A stretch of 64,000 nucleotides of DNA from Listeria swaminathanii (GTDB taxonomy: Bacteria; Bacillota; Bacilli; Lactobacillales; Listeriaceae), in assembly GCF_014229645.1 (NCBI RefSeq), contig NZ_JAATOD010000001.1, positions 1,054,001 through 1,118,000 of the forward strand, given 5' to 3'. Below the pieces are notes generated by a model. It had not been told where the DNA came from and did no database searches. It saw only the letters and a list, made by a program, of their open reading frames with translations. How positions within the stretch are numbered: position 1 is the stretch's first letter; each line of letters opens with the position of its first letter. Positions 1 to 8,305 of the stretch are shown piece after piece. Position numbers and translations under genes: made by a program.

Positions 1-263
1 TAGCAAATGAAACTATTGACAAAATTTCTTTCTATTTGGCTTTAGCGCTTAGTCATATTGGAAATATGTTAAACCCTGAGAAAATTATTATCGGCGGGGG
101 CGTTTCAGCAGCAGGCGATCAGCTATTAACACCGGTTAAAACTTATTTTGAAACAATGGTTTTCCCAGCAGTTAAAGAATCCACTAAATTATCTATTGCG
201 ACAAAAGGGAATGACGCAGGGATAATTGGAGCTGCATGGTTAGCACTACCAAATGAAGATTAA
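1..263 (+). CDS. glcK: Glucokinase, ROK family, C-terminal part
   Basis: The reading frame is open from the left edge and ends at 263, so only about the last 87 residues are present. It shows the end of a ROK-family sugar kinase: a glycine-rich EKIIIGGGVS segment, then a C-terminal helix with NDAGIIGAAWLA, typical of bacterial ATP-dependent glucokinases. The family phosphorylates glucose to glucose-6-phosphate in the cytoplasm. In Bacillus and Listeria glcK lies just upstream of a YqgU-like gene and comG, as here. The DxGxT ATP site and zinc-binding cysteines would lie upstream of the window. Confidence 0.85.
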   Translation, partial: ANETIDKISFYLALALSHIGNMLNPEKIIIGGGVSAAGDQLLTPVKTYFETMVFPAVKESTKLSIATKGNDAGIIGAAWLALPNED

Positions 264-276
264 TATTAATTTGTAT

Positions 277-313
277 AAGCTACAATAACACTCCATTATT
301 GTAGCTTGTTTTA
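277..313 (+). terminator. Rho-independent terminator after glcK
   Basis: The stem AAGCTACAATAA pairs perfectly with TTATTGTAGCTT across a 7-base loop and is followed by GTTTT. It separates glcK from the next gene. Confidence 0.85.
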
Positions 314-339
314 TCAAGATAATCTTTCTATAACGCATT

Positions 340-365
340 GTTTTAGCTTCCTATGAAAAGGGTAA
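340..365 (+). promoter_or_regulatory. Candidate sigma-B promoter
   Basis: GTTTTA at 340-345 and GGGTAA at 360-365 are separated by 14 bases. This fits the Listeria/Bacillus sigma-B consensus (GTTTWW, 13-16 bases, GGGWAW). The predicted start near 372 gives a leader of about 25 bases ahead of the lipoprotein gene, with its ribosome binding site at 386-390. No good sigma-A promoter was seen in this gap. The match is seen; the regulation is inferred. Confidence 0.6.
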
Positions 366-396
366 AATTTTAGCATAGAGAGATTGGAGGCCAGAG

Positions 397-1488
397 ATGA
401 AAAAATCAAATGCTTTTTTGCTAATTACCTTATTGATGGGATTGGTTTTTATCTCTTTTGGTTGCTCGGAGGAAAAAGAAACGCCAAAAAAGACTACAAA
501 AGAAGTGCAAGGTGTTGAAATTAAAACTAAAGAATTCCAGCGAGTAGTTGGTTGGCTGTCAAAAGATTCTGTTTTGCTGCAAACTAAAAAGTCTGGAGTT
601 ACGTATTTTGATGAATTGAATATTTATAATAAGAAGAAACGTGCTATTTTTAATACAAAGGAGTCTATTTCTGAGGTCCAAATTAGTCCAGATTATCGTA
701 ACATCTTGCTATATTCTGCTGAATCAGATAAAAAAGCGACGATGCGAATAATTGCTTTGAATGACGGTTCAACTGTATCATCTCGGGCGACAAAGCCATT
801 AACAACCACGTTTTATTGGAATGATGAATCACCGGAAAAGATAATGTTTGTCACGTATAGCCCGGAATGGGATTTTCAAATAGAAAATTGGGACTATACT
901 TTAAATCAAGTGGATAAAATTGAGTTAGCATCACCATTTATTTCATGGTATGGCGATAATTTGGTAATTTCGAATAACAAAGATAAACGAGACGATGAGA
1001 TAGGCAATCTCTATTTGCAAGATATTAGAGATAAAGCTACTAAAAATTTAATCGTAGCCAATATTATGCAATTCGCTGTACATGATAATGTGCTACTAAC
1101 TATTGAGAAATCTTCTGATGAAAAACTATTGTATGATTTTAGGACGATTGGATTTCAAAATTTCTATTCTTATAGTGCTGCACGTGAGTATGATGAATTA
1201 GGCACATTTGTCCCGTATTTTGATACAAACTTTGATAAAAATACCTTTTTAACATTTGTTCCATATAAAAGCGCTAAAATTGGTAGCGGACAAAAAGAAT
1301 ATAAGTTGGTAAAAATTGATCCTACGAATAATAAAGAATCGACCGTGTTGGATTTAATGGATAATCAGCCTCTTTTATCCTATGAAACAGGAGATTTGGT
1401 GCTTTATGGTTATTTATTTGATAAAGTTATCGATACCAAAACTGGCAAAATGTATAATTTAATTAACACACCAAATAAATCTTTTTAA
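397..1488 (+). CDS. YqgU-like lipoprotein of unknown function
   Basis: This 363-residue protein starts at an ATG behind GGAGG at 386-390. It has a lysine-rich N-terminus, a hydrophobic stretch and Cys23 in the context ISFGC, a slightly non-canonical lipobox, so it is probably a lipoprotein on the outer face of the membrane. The remainder resembles a beta-propeller-like surface protein, with repeated short blocks rich in Tyr, Trp and Asp. Its position between glcK and comG matches Bacillus yqgU. The function is unknown. The sigma-B-type promoter just upstream suggests expression under general stress. It is transcribed towards comG and ends at a shared terminator. Confidence 0.75.
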   Translation: MKKSNAFLLITLLMGLVFISFGCSEEKETPKKTTKEVQGVEIKTKEFQRVVGWLSKDSVLLQTKKSGVTYFDELNIYNKKKRAIFNTKESISEVQISPDYRNILLYSAESDKKATMRIIALNDGSTVSSRATKPLTTTFYWNDESPEKIMFVTYSPEWDFQIENWDYTLNQVDKIELASPFISWYGDNLVISNNKDKRDDEIGNLYLQDIRDKATKNLIVANIMQFAVHDNVLLTIEKSSDEKLLYDFRTIGFQNFYSYSAAREYDELGTFVPYFDTNFDKNTFLTFVPYKSAKIGSGQKEYKLVKIDPTNNKESTVLDLMDNQPLLSYETGDLVLYGYLFDKVIDTKTGKMYNLINTPNKSF

Positions 1489-1524
1489 ACAACGAATTCC
1501 TCATTTCAGGGATTCGTTGTTTTT
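1488..1524. terminator. Bidirectional terminator between lipoprotein gene and comGG
   Basis: The inverted repeat AACAACGAATTCC / GGGATTCGTTGTT is flanked by A-runs on the left and T-runs on the right, so it can stop both converging transcripts. The comGG stop codon (1506-1508) lies in its loop. Confidence 0.8.
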
Positions 1525-1823
1525 GTTAAAGTGTAACCATTTTGCAAAGTTATTTTGCAGTTGAATGCAGCTAAACTGCTATCTGTTGCTTGGCAAGTTA
1601 CATCGGCATCACCATAATTGATTGTAAAATCTCCTGAAAGCAGGGATGATTCCTTCGTTTGTATTAAAGCTAAATTTAACTTAGTGGACGCTAAATAATA
1701 ATTTTGGATCATTTTTTCATATTGAATTTGTGTTTTGAAAATAGAAGCACTACCGGTAACAATTAAGATAGTAATAAAAGCAATGAATATTGTAAATGGG
1801 AGTGTGAAGGCATTTGTCTTCAT
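1506..1823 (-). CDS. comGG: Competence pseudopilin-like protein ComGG
   Basis: This 105-residue protein is the last gene of the comG operon, overlapping comGF by 4 bases. Its short N-terminus ends in AFTLPF, followed by a single hydrophobic helix, as in minor pseudopilins but lacking the usual glutamate at +5. In Bacillus ComGG joins the transformation pseudopilus that crosses the cell wall. The rest of the protein is poorly conserved, so the assignment rests mainly on position, size and the N-terminal helix. Confidence 0.75.
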   Translation of the reverse strand: MKTNAFTLPFTIFIAFITILIVTGSASIFKTQIQYEKMIQNYYLASTKLNLALIQTKESSLLSGDFTINYGDADVTCQATDSSLAAFNCKITLQNGYTLTKTTNP

Positions 1824-2287
1824 GGATGTTGTTTCGCTTCTGGTAATGGGAATACCGAGGTGTATATCCGTTCATTAGCATCTTGCACTTGTAGGTCTAA
1901 TTGACGCTCTTTTTTTGTCAGTTGATAGTCTTTTACTTGAGTAAGCAGAGGTTCGTGTCCTTTTCCGTTTACTTGGCGCCGAATCAAATCACGGTATTTA
2001 GAATAGGTAATTTGATCTTTTCCATTATTGAAAGAGAGTGTATTTCCATCTACTTGAATATTACTCGCTTTTTCTAATTCTAGTCGCGTTTGAATCAAAA
2101 AAAGTTGCCATTCTGTTGTTTGATCGATGTTGCTAAGCTGAATAGTTTTGTTATAGCATTCAAAAAATAATGGAATAAGGGAGCTAATACTCAAAATAAT
2201 TGTAATGGATAGGATTGTTTCGAGCAGAGTAAAAGCGGATGAACCATTTCTATAAAACGCATTTCTGTTCTGTTTTATTTTTAGCAC
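1820..2287 (-). CDS. comGF: Competence protein ComGF
   Basis: I place the start at GTG (2285-2287), preceded by AAGGAGG about 11 bases away, giving 155 residues. A longer in-frame extension to 2383 exists but has no ribosome site and lies inside comGE. The N-terminal part carries SAFTLLETILS followed by a hydrophobic helix, a type IV pilin-like methylation motif with Glu at +5. ComGF is a minor pseudopilin-like component needed for DNA uptake in Bacillus. It overlaps the end of comGE by 38 bases in another frame, so translation is probably coupled. Confidence 0.75.
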   Translation of the reverse strand: MLKIKQNRNAFYRNGSSAFTLLETILSITIILSISSLIPLFFECYNKTIQLSNIDQTTEWQLFLIQTRLELEKASNIQVDGNTLSFNNGKDQITYSKYRDLIRRQVNGKGHEPLLTQVKDYQLTKKERQLDLQVQDANERIYTSVFPLPEAKQHP

Positions 2288-2534
2288 AGATCTGGATACC
2301 TCCTTGATAAGGAAAACTTTTAATTGGATCTTCATTAAAGTTAATAGGAACGCTTTTATGACGCAGTAGTTCACTATGTTCAAACATTTGCTGATAAAGT
2401 TTACTAGTTTCTTTTTGCTGGTCTAATTTTTCAAAAATGGTCATAGCTGTTGGTAATAAGAAACTACAAACCACAGAAAATAGCAGGAGGGAGACCATGC
2501 TTTCTACTAAAGAGAATCCATTAATTTTGCTCAA
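2250..2534 (-). CDS. comGE: Competence pseudopilin ComGE
   Basis: The best start is TTG at 2532-2534, preceded by AAAGGGG at a normal distance, giving 94 residues. The N-terminus has NGFSLVESMVSLLLF, a type III leader peptidase (ComC/PilD) site with Glu at +5 and a hydrophobic helix. This marks a minor pseudopilin of the transformation pilus. It overlaps comGD by 14 bases and comGF by 38 bases. Two cysteines near the C-terminus (ICAKN and QKCVL) may form a disulfide outside the membrane, which is an inference. Confidence 0.75.
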   Translation of the reverse strand: MSKINGFSLVESMVSLLLFSVVCSFLLPTAMTIFEKLDQQKETSKLYQQMFEHSELLRHKSVPINFNEDPIKSFPYQGGIQICAKNKTEQKCVL

Positions 2535-2949
2535 TTCTAAAACGCCCCTTTCCAATTTGGAATATTAGTTTGTAGCTGTTAGCCGAACTCGCAAAACGAA
2601 TAGTTGAGAAACGATTAATGGATCCATCTGAGCCGGAATAACGAAAAGTTTCTGTTTTAGACTGTGTTAATTTTATTGTTTCTGCAAACGACGTAGTGGC
2701 GAGTGTGCGTGAATTAGTTGAAGCAACAAGCTGATTTCCAACGGGGTTAAACGAGATAGTCGTATCTTCATTTGTTGTTATGGCATTGATTTGGGCCAAG
2801 TAGATGGTGGCTTTGACTTCTTCTAAAAGCTGTTTTTCTGTGAGCGTCGAAAGTGTTTTGGAAATAGGGAGAATAGTTAACGTAATCAAGGTAAAGCTAA
2901 TGGATAATACGAGTAGCATTTCTAGTAATGTAAATCCGTTAGTTTTCAT
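2521..2949 (-). CDS. comGD: Competence pseudopilin ComGD
   Basis: This 142-residue protein begins MKTNGFTLLEMLLVL, a textbook prepilin cleavage and methylation motif (cleavage after Gly, Glu at +5) followed by a hydrophobic helix. The soluble part is typical of minor pseudopilins of the comG system. The start overlaps the comGC stop by 4 bases (ATGA-type), so the pair is translationally coupled. In Bacillus it is exported and assembled with ComGC into the DNA-uptake pseudopilus. Confidence 0.85.
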   Translation of the reverse strand: MKTNGFTLLEMLLVLSISFTLITLTILPISKTLSTLTEKQLLEEVKATIYLAQINAITTNEDTTISFNPVGNQLVASTNSRTLATTSFAETIKLTQSKTETFRYSGSDGSINRFSTIRFASSANSYKLIFQIGKGRFRIEQN

Positions 2950-3269
2950 TTTTTCTCAGAAACATTTCCAGAACTATCAATTTTAATACTATTTCCATTT
3001 GGGCATGACTTTTGATTTGCTTTTAAATAGCCGCCACTCACTAAATCTGCAACAGAGGGCATCGTGTTTTTATCTAATTGATAGGCCTGAACTTGCCCTT
3101 GAACCATAGATATAAATGCCTCGCAGCCTTTGTTATTGATGGATTTGCTTTGGTTTACGATATTAGGAATGGTTAGAAGTAGTAAAACACTGACTACTAA
3201 TAATACAATTAGCATTTCAACTAAGGTAAAGCCACGCTCATCTCGCCAATCTATTTTTAGTTTTAACAT
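2946..3269 (-). CDS. comGC: Major competence pseudopilin ComGC
   Basis: This 107-residue protein has the prepilin motif RGFTLVEMLIVLLVV near residue 13, with Glu at +5, and a long hydrophobic helix. Two later cysteines (in KGCEAF and KSCPNG) match the position of the intramolecular disulfide known in Bacillus ComGC. It is the main pseudopilus subunit, processed by the prepilin peptidase ComC, which is not in this window. An AGGAGG ribosome site precedes the ATG. Confidence 0.9.
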   Translation of the reverse strand: MLKLKIDWRDERGFTLVEMLIVLLVVSVLLLLTIPNIVNQSKSINNKGCEAFISMVQGQVQAYQLDKNTMPSVADLVSGGYLKANQKSCPNGNSIKIDSSGNVSEKK

Positions 3270-3282
3270 TAAAAGTCCTCCT

Positions 3283-4314
3283 TTAAATTTGGTTTACCAT
3301 AGAAAACATCGGATAGAGAATAGATAGATAAATAGATATAATTAATACGCCAATAATCATAAAAACGATGGGTTGAATAAATGAGAATAATTTTTCTGTC
3401 TTCTGAAGTGATTTATGATGACACAGATTATAATAAAATAAGAATTCTTCGGCTAAATTACCATTTTTTTCGCCGTGAATAGCAATGTAATAAAGTTCTG
3501 TTTCGAATATGGGCATTTTTTCTAGTGCTTTGGTTAGCGGTAAGCCTTGTTCAAGAACGGGAAGAATTCGTTGGGCGATAGCTTGAAAGAATGCGGGTGA
3601 TTCTTCTAGTGCGAACAGTTGCATAATATGAGTTATCGAGAGACCGCTTTTCAGAAGATAGCCTAATTCGCGTGAAAAATATTGCGAATAATGAATTCTT
3701 AAAAACTGCCGGATATATGGAATACGACAATAAAAGCGAGCGCGTTCGTAGGCGTTTTTTTGGTTTTGCTTCCTGATAATAAAACTAACAATAAGAAAGA
3801 GGCTGAGTAAGAAAAGACCTAATAAAATTGGGACTTTTTCCAGTAAGAAATAAGTGAAATTAGATCCAAGTGATCCATTAGTTGATAGTTGAGAAAATAA
3901 AAGTTCGAATTTAGGTAAAAGGAAAATTCGAAGTAAGAAAAATACAACGATAACGGTAGAGAATAAGACTAATGGATATTGAAAAGTCTTCATTAAGGCG
4001 CTTTTTTCTTCAGCTTTTCTTTTCATATGGATGCCGGTTTCATGAATCGTTTGCGTAACGTAACCGTGGCTAGACGCGTAATGAAGTTGCGAACAAATAA
4101 ATTCAGGAAAGCCATTTTGTGAAAGCGCATAGGAAAAGGAATTACCGAGAGCGAGCGAACTGATTATCAGTTCATATCTTTTGCTGTATTTTGGTGAAGT
4201 AATACTTAAATAACTAATGGATGCTTCAAGGGAGAATCCTTTTTCTAGTAAATTGGCTATTCTAATTAAAAATTCACTGTCGTCTTTCCAATTAATCCGC
4301 TGAAAAAAAGCCAT
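3283..4314 (-). CDS. comGB: Competence membrane platform protein ComGB
   Basis: This 343-residue protein belongs to the GspF/PilC family of polytopic platform proteins. It has two repeated cytoplasmic domains, around residues 10-115 and 215-310, with hydrophobic segments near 115-135, 160-185 and at the C-terminus (about 315-340). It anchors the ComGA ATPase and drives pseudopilus assembly. The start overlaps the end of comGA by 23 bases, indicating coupled translation. Confidence 0.88.
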   Translation of the reverse strand: MAFFQRINWKDDSEFLIRIANLLEKGFSLEASISYLSITSPKYSKRYELIISSLALGNSFSYALSQNGFPEFICSQLHYASSHGYVTQTIHETGIHMKRKAEEKSALMKTFQYPLVLFSTVIVVFFLLRIFLLPKFELLFSQLSTNGSLGSNFTYFLLEKVPILLGLFLLSLFLIVSFIIRKQNQKNAYERARFYCRIPYIRQFLRIHYSQYFSRELGYLLKSGLSITHIMQLFALEESPAFFQAIAQRILPVLEQGLPLTKALEKMPIFETELYYIAIHGEKNGNLAEEFLFYYNLCHHKSLQKTEKLFSFIQPIVFMIIGVLIISIYLSILYPMFSMVNQI

Positions 4315-5314
4315 AAGTAACTCCTTTCTGATAGATTGTTTGCACGGGATTTCTTGGTTTGATGTGCTCTTTTTTTGTACGGAAGTAGCTAGTTATATCT
4401 TGTTTAGTTAGAATTTCATAGATTGCTGTTCTTTTTCGGCCTAAATGTGTACAAAGCGGATGGCATTTAGCGCCGCAAAAGACACATTGGAGGTGAACTA
4501 GTTGTTGAAAACTGATGCCAAGCAAGCATTGCGCTAATTCTTCAGAGCTAATACCGAATTCAAGCAGTCTTAATAAAACGCCATAAGCATTCCCGGCGTG
4601 GACTGTACTTAATACTAAATGCCCCGTTAAAGCAGCGCGTATAACTATTTTGGCAGTTTCTGCATCTCGAATTTCGCCGATAATTAGGATATCAGGATCA
4701 TGACGCAAGACAGAACGAATAATAGGCGCATAAGTGATATTTGCTTTTTCGTTGATTTCGATTTGAAGGAAACCAGGCGAATAATGTTCAACAGGATCTT
4801 CAATAGTAATGATTTGCAATTCCTCTTTATTTTCTATAGAGGAGACTAAACTATACATAGAACTTGATTTACCACTACCCGTACTGCCTGAAAAGAGGAA
4901 TAAGCCTGTTTGGTTTTTACATTGTTGCAGAATTTGTTTCGTGGATTTTGGAAACACGCTAGATTTTAAAAATGGAATAGGGTACTTATATCGGAAAATC
5001 CGAATAACCATACTTTCATGAAAATCTTTGTTAGGCATTGTGGAAAGTCTTAAAGCGATATTTTCTGTAGTAGTACTTTTTTCAAAACTCCCCGATTGAG
5101 GCCTCCTTTTTTCGCTTATATCCAATGCTGCTTGGAATTTGAGAAAGGAAATTAATTTTGCTCCTACATCAAGTGGAAGGTAGAGCAGCGGAATCAATGT
5201 TCCGTTTACTCTAAGGCGAAGTAAGTAACGATTTGATAACGGGTGAATATGGACATCACTGGCATTGACACGGAGCGCTTGAGTTATAATATGATCTGTC
5301 ATTTTTTGCGGCAT
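4292..5314 (-). CDS. comGA: Competence traffic ATPase ComGA
   Basis: This 340-residue type II/IV secretion ATPase powers pseudopilus assembly. The ATG at 5312-5314 is chosen because AAGGAGG lies 5 bases upstream. A slightly longer frame starting at 5335 has no such site. Walker A is GSTGSGKSS, the Asp box and Walker B region includes ILIIGEIRDAETA, and a His box (STVHAGNA) is present. A Cys-rich stretch near the C-terminus (CVFCGAKCHPLC) resembles the zinc-binding module of this family. It is the first gene of comG. Candidate ComK sites lie upstream at 5387-5399 and 5471-5483. Confidence 0.92.
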   Translation of the reverse strand: MPQKMTDHIITQALRVNASDVHIHPLSNRYLLRLRVNGTLIPLLYLPLDVGAKLISFLKFQAALDISEKRRPQSGSFEKSTTTENIALRLSTMPNKDFHESMVIRIFRYKYPIPFLKSSVFPKSTKQILQQCKNQTGLFLFSGSTGSGKSSSMYSLVSSIENKEELQIITIEDPVEHYSPGFLQIEINEKANITYAPIIRSVLRHDPDILIIGEIRDAETAKIVIRAALTGHLVLSTVHAGNAYGVLLRLLEFGISSEELAQCLLGISFQQLVHLQCVFCGAKCHPLCTHLGRKRTAIYEILTKQDITSYFRTKKEHIKPRNPVQTIYQKGVTYGFFSAD

Positions 5315-5386
5315 ATGAACCTCCTTACAAGTCATATTCTACACATCCACAAGAATTCCTTTGCATCTAATTTTTTCACAAAAATG

Positions 5387-5399
5387 AAAATATGATTTT
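5387..5399 (-). promoter_or_regulatory. Candidate ComK box upstream of comGA
   Basis: The sequence AAAATATGATTTT fits the ComK half-site AAAA-N5-TTTT exactly and lies about 75 bases upstream of the comGA start. ComK normally binds pairs of such boxes spaced 8, 18 or 31 bases apart. The nearest second exact match (5471-5483) is 71 bases away, so the pairing is atypical. Confidence 0.45.
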
Positions 5400-5470
5400 G
5401 GTGATTAAAAAGACGCATATCTAGCCTAAATGAGAATGAAAATAGTAAATTTAAATCATTTAAGCTAGCG

Positions 5471-5483
5471 AAAAAAGTTTTTT
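5471..5483. promoter_or_regulatory. Second AAAA-N5-TTTT box in the comGA-gcvT gap
   Basis: Six A, one G and six T form an exact ComK half-site, nested in a palindrome flanked by CG on both sides (5470-5484). It could serve comGA, or be an unrelated operator of the gcv side. The remaining sequence of this gap (5400-5680) shows only a TATAAT at 5530-5535, which may be the -10 of the gcv transcript, with no convincing -35. Confidence 0.3.
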
Positions 5484-5681
5484 CGGGTTTCTACACTTTT
5501 CACAATCTATGTGCAATTAGTAACATGCGTATAATCGGACGTTGACAACCCGATAAAGCCCTTACATTCCGAACCAATATTAAAAATAAAGAAAATTTTA
5601 GCTTTAAAACTAATTATTTGCCGAACAATACAACTCATGATAAGCTATAGAAAAGGCAAATACATAATAGAATTAGCGGGT

Positions 5682-5784
5682 GAATGTAAACAGAGAGACT
5701 GTGGAAAGCAGCGCCGACGGGGAAAGCATTTTTTATGTGAAACTCTCAGGCAAAAGGATGTTTACGGGACGCAACTCTGGAGTC
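5682..5784 (+). promoter_or_regulatory. Glycine riboswitch, single aptamer
   Basis: The leader of gcvT carries hallmark glycine-aptamer sequence: GAGAGAC near 5693, GCGCCGACGGGG around 5711-5721, then ACTCTCAGGCAAAAGG at 5732-5747. P1 is formed by GTAAAC (5686-5691) and GTTTAC (5760-5765). After it comes GGGACGCAACTCTGGAG, which in Bacillus links the first to the second aptamer. No second CTCTCAGG-type core follows. Instead a terminator hairpin lies at 5803-5830. Glycine binding should favour read-through and turn on glycine cleavage genes; this is known for the family and inferred here. Confidence 0.88.
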
Positions 5785-5802
5785 ATTTTTATGTTACGAC
5801 AG

Positions 5803-5830
5803 GGCTTATGGATCATATAAGCCTTTTTGT
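5803..5830 (+). terminator. Riboswitch-controlled terminator
   Basis: GGCTTAT pairs perfectly with ATAAGCC across a 7-base loop and is followed by TTTTTGT. It lies between the glycine aptamer and gcvT, as expected for transcriptional attenuation. Confidence 0.8.
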
Positions 5831-5854
5831 TATGTGAAAAAGGAGGATATAATT

Positions 5855-6943
5855 ATGACGGAATTACTAAAAACACCGATTCATCCACTTTATGCGAAAT
5901 ACGGTGCGAAAACCATTGATTTTGGCGGATGGGATTTACCAGTACAATTTGCTGGGATAAAAGCAGAACATGAAGCCGTGCGAACTAATGCAGGGTTATT
6001 TGATGTATCTCACATGGGCGAAATTTTAGTGAAAGGACCTGATAGCACTGCGTATTTACAGTATTTGCTATCGAATGACATAGAAAAAATAAAAATTGGA
6101 AAAGCACAATATAATATTATGTGCTATGAAACTGGTGGAACAGTAGACGATTTAGTTGTTTACAAGAAATCAGAAATGGAATACATACTGGTTGTCAATG
6201 CGGCAAATACGGAAAAAGATTTTGAGTGGATGGTACAACATGTACGCGGAGACGTTACTGTTACTAATGTATCTGCGGAATATGGGCAATTAGCTTTGCA
6301 AGGCCCAAATGCGGAGAAAATCCTAGCAAAACTAACAGACGTTGATTTAAGTTCCATCAGCTTCTTTGGATTTGTGGAAGATGCGGATGTAGCTGGAGTG
6401 AAAACGATTATTTCAAGAAGTGGCTACACGGGAGAAGACGGATTTGAAATTTACATGCAAAGCGCAGAAGCTGGAAAAGTATTTGAAGCGATTTTAGCAG
6501 AAGGTGTGGCGCCAATTGGCTTAGGGGCACGTGATACACTTCGTCTTGAAGCTGTACTCGCACTCTACGGACAAGAATTAAATCAAGAAATTACGCCACT
6601 TGAAGCAGGACTTAATTTTGCTGTGAAATTGAAAAAAGAAGCAGATTTTATAGGTAAAGAAGCGCTTATCAAGCAAAAAGAAGCCGGTTTAACAAGAAAA
6701 TTAGTCGGTATTGAATTGATTGAACGAGGTATTCCACGTCATGATTACCCAGTCTTTTTAAATGATAAAGAAATTGGTATTGTTACTTCAGGTACGCAAT
6801 CACCGACGCTAGGAACAAATATTGGTTTAGCTTTAATAGACACTGCTTATACAGAATTAGGCCAAGAATTAGAAGTAGGCATACGAAATAAAAAAATAAA
6901 AGCAAAAGTAGTACCAACACCATTTTATAAACGCGCAAAGTAA
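5855..6943 (+). CDS. gcvT: Glycine cleavage system T protein, aminomethyltransferase
   Basis: This 362-residue protein transfers the methylene group from aminomethyl-lipoyl H protein to tetrahydrofolate, releasing ammonia. The ATG at 5855 follows AAAGGAGG. The in-frame ATG-like extension at 5834 overlaps the terminator and is unlikely. The N-terminal folate-binding domain ([23 protein letters not shown]) and the VSHMGEI motif are clear. The C-terminal part has [12 protein letters not shown] and the usual barrel domain. It heads gcvT-gcvPA-gcvPB under the glycine riboswitch. The H protein gene is not in this cluster. Confidence 0.97.
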   Translation: MTELLKTPIHPLYAKYGAKTIDFGGWDLPVQFAGIKAEHEAVRTNAGLFDVSHMGEILVKGPDSTAYLQYLLSNDIEKIKIGKAQYNIMCYETGGTVDDLVVYKKSEMEYILVVNAANTEKDFEWMVQHVRGDVTVTNVSAEYGQLALQGPNAEKILAKLTDVDLSSISFFGFVEDADVAGVKTIISRSGYTGEDGFEIYMQSAEAGKVFEAILAEGVAPIGLGARDTLRLEAVLALYGQELNQEITPLEAGLNFAVKLKKEADFIGKEALIKQKEAGLTRKLVGIELIERGIPRHDYPVFLNDKEIGIVTSGTQSPTLGTNIGLALIDTAYTELGQELEVGIRNKKIKAKVVPTPFYKRAK

Positions 6944-6958
6944 AAAGGAGGAAATAAT

Positions 6959-8305
6959 ATGGCAAAACATCGTTATTTACCAATGACGGAACAAGATGAA
7001 AAAGAAATGCTTGATGTGATAGGGGTTAAGTCGATTGATGACTTATTTCAAGACATTCCAGAAAAAATTAGATTTAAGCGGAATTATGATTTAAAACCAG
7101 CGAAATCAGAACCAGCTCTTTTACGCGAATTATCTAAACTTGCTTCTAAAAATGCTAATACAACTGAATATGCATCCTTTTTAGGGGCGGGTGTGTACAG
7201 TCATTATATTCCTACAGTGGTAGATCATGTTATTTCTCGTTCGGAATTCTATACAGCTTATACGCCTTATCAGCCGGAAATTTCGCAAGGGGAACTGCAA
7301 GCGATTTTTGAGTTCCAAACGATGATTGCGGAATTAACAGGGATGGATTTAGCGAATTCTTCGATGTATGATGGCGGGACGGCGCTTGCAGAAGCAGCAA
7401 TGCTAGCAAGTGGACATACAAAACGCAAAAAAATCCTTATTTCTGGAGCGGTTCATCCAGAAAGTATCAATGTGTTAAAAACCTATGCAACTGGTCAACA
7501 TATTGAGGTAGAAGTTATTCCGGAAGTAGACGGGAAAACTGATATCGCGGCTTTGAAAAAAGCACTTTCGGATGATATCGCAGGTTTTGTTGTGCAATAT
7601 CCTAACTTTTATGGACAAGTGGAGCCTTTAGCAGAGTTAGAAGAATTGGTGCATGACAATAATTCTTTACTGCTCGTTTCCAGTAATCCGCTATCCCTTG
7701 GTTTACTTACACCACCGGGAGAATTCGGCGCGGATATTGTTGTTGGTGACTCTCAAGTGTTTGGTATTCCTGAATCATTCGGCGGGCCGCACTGTGGTTT
7801 CTTTGCTGTAACAACTAAATTAATGCGTAAAGTTCCCGGACGCTTAGTTGGAGAAACAGTAGATGAAAACGGGAAACGTGGTTACGTACTAACATTGCAA
7901 GCGCGCGAACAACATATTCGCCGCGATAAAGCGACATCTAATATTTGTTCCAACCAAGCTTTAAATGCATTAGCTTCGTCTGTTGCAATGGCGACTCTCG
8001 GTAAAGCAGGGCTAGTAGAAATGGCGAAACAAAATCTGGATAAATCGCATTATGCCAAACAGCAATTCCGCGAACATGGCTTTGAAGTGCTATTTTCTGA
8101 CGGCTTTTTCAATGAATTTGTCGTGAAACTTTCGAAACCAATCAAAGAAGTGAACGAATCACTTTTAGATGAAGGAATTATTGGTGGATATGATCTTGGT
8201 TTTTATGATGCTAAATACGAACAACATATGCTTGTTGCTGTAACAGAAATGCGCACAAAAGAGGAAATTGATGCCTTTGTGGCGAGCTTGGAGGGTGTAA
8301 AATGA
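6959..8305 (+). CDS. gcvPA: Glycine dehydrogenase (decarboxylating) subunit 1
   Basis: This 448-residue protein is the N-terminal half of P protein in organisms with a split enzyme. Together with GcvPB it decarboxylates glycine and passes the aminomethyl group to lipoylated H protein. It has the Gly-rich start [13 protein letters not shown], the [10 protein letters not shown] motif and the [10 protein letters not shown] region typical of the family. AAGGAGG lies 8 bases upstream of the ATG. The stop overlaps the gcvPB start (ATGA), so the subunits are coupled at translation. Confidence 0.97.
   Translation: MAKHRYLPMTEQDEKEMLDVIGVKSIDDLFQDIPEKIRFKRNYDLKPAKSEPALLRELSKLASKNANTTEYASFLGAGVYSHYIPTVVDHVISRSEFYTAYTPYQPEISQGELQAIFEFQTMIAELTGMDLANSSMYDGGTALAEAAMLASGHTKRKKILISGAVHPESINVLKTYATGQHIEVEVIPEVDGKTDIAALKKALSDDIAGFVVQYPNFYGQVEPLAELEELVHDNNSLLLVSSNPLSLGLLTPPGEFGADIVVGDSQVFGIPESFGGPHCGFFAVTTKLMRKVPGRLVGETVDENGKRGYVLTLQAREQHIRRDKATSNICSNQALNALASSVAMATLGKAGLVEMAKQNLDKSHYAKQQFREHGFEVLFSDGFFNEFVVKLSKPIKEVNESLLDEGIIGGYDLGFYDAKYEQHMLVAVTEMRTKEEIDAFVASLEGVK

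Noticed and set aside
2288..2383. 32-residue N-terminal extension of ComGF
   Set aside because: It lies in the coding region of comGE and lacks a ribosome site; AAGGAGG supports the GTG at 2285-2287.
5637..5837. 66-codon reading frame ahead of gcvT
   Set aside because: It runs through the glycine aptamer and terminator and has no ribosome site; the RNA elements explain the sequence.
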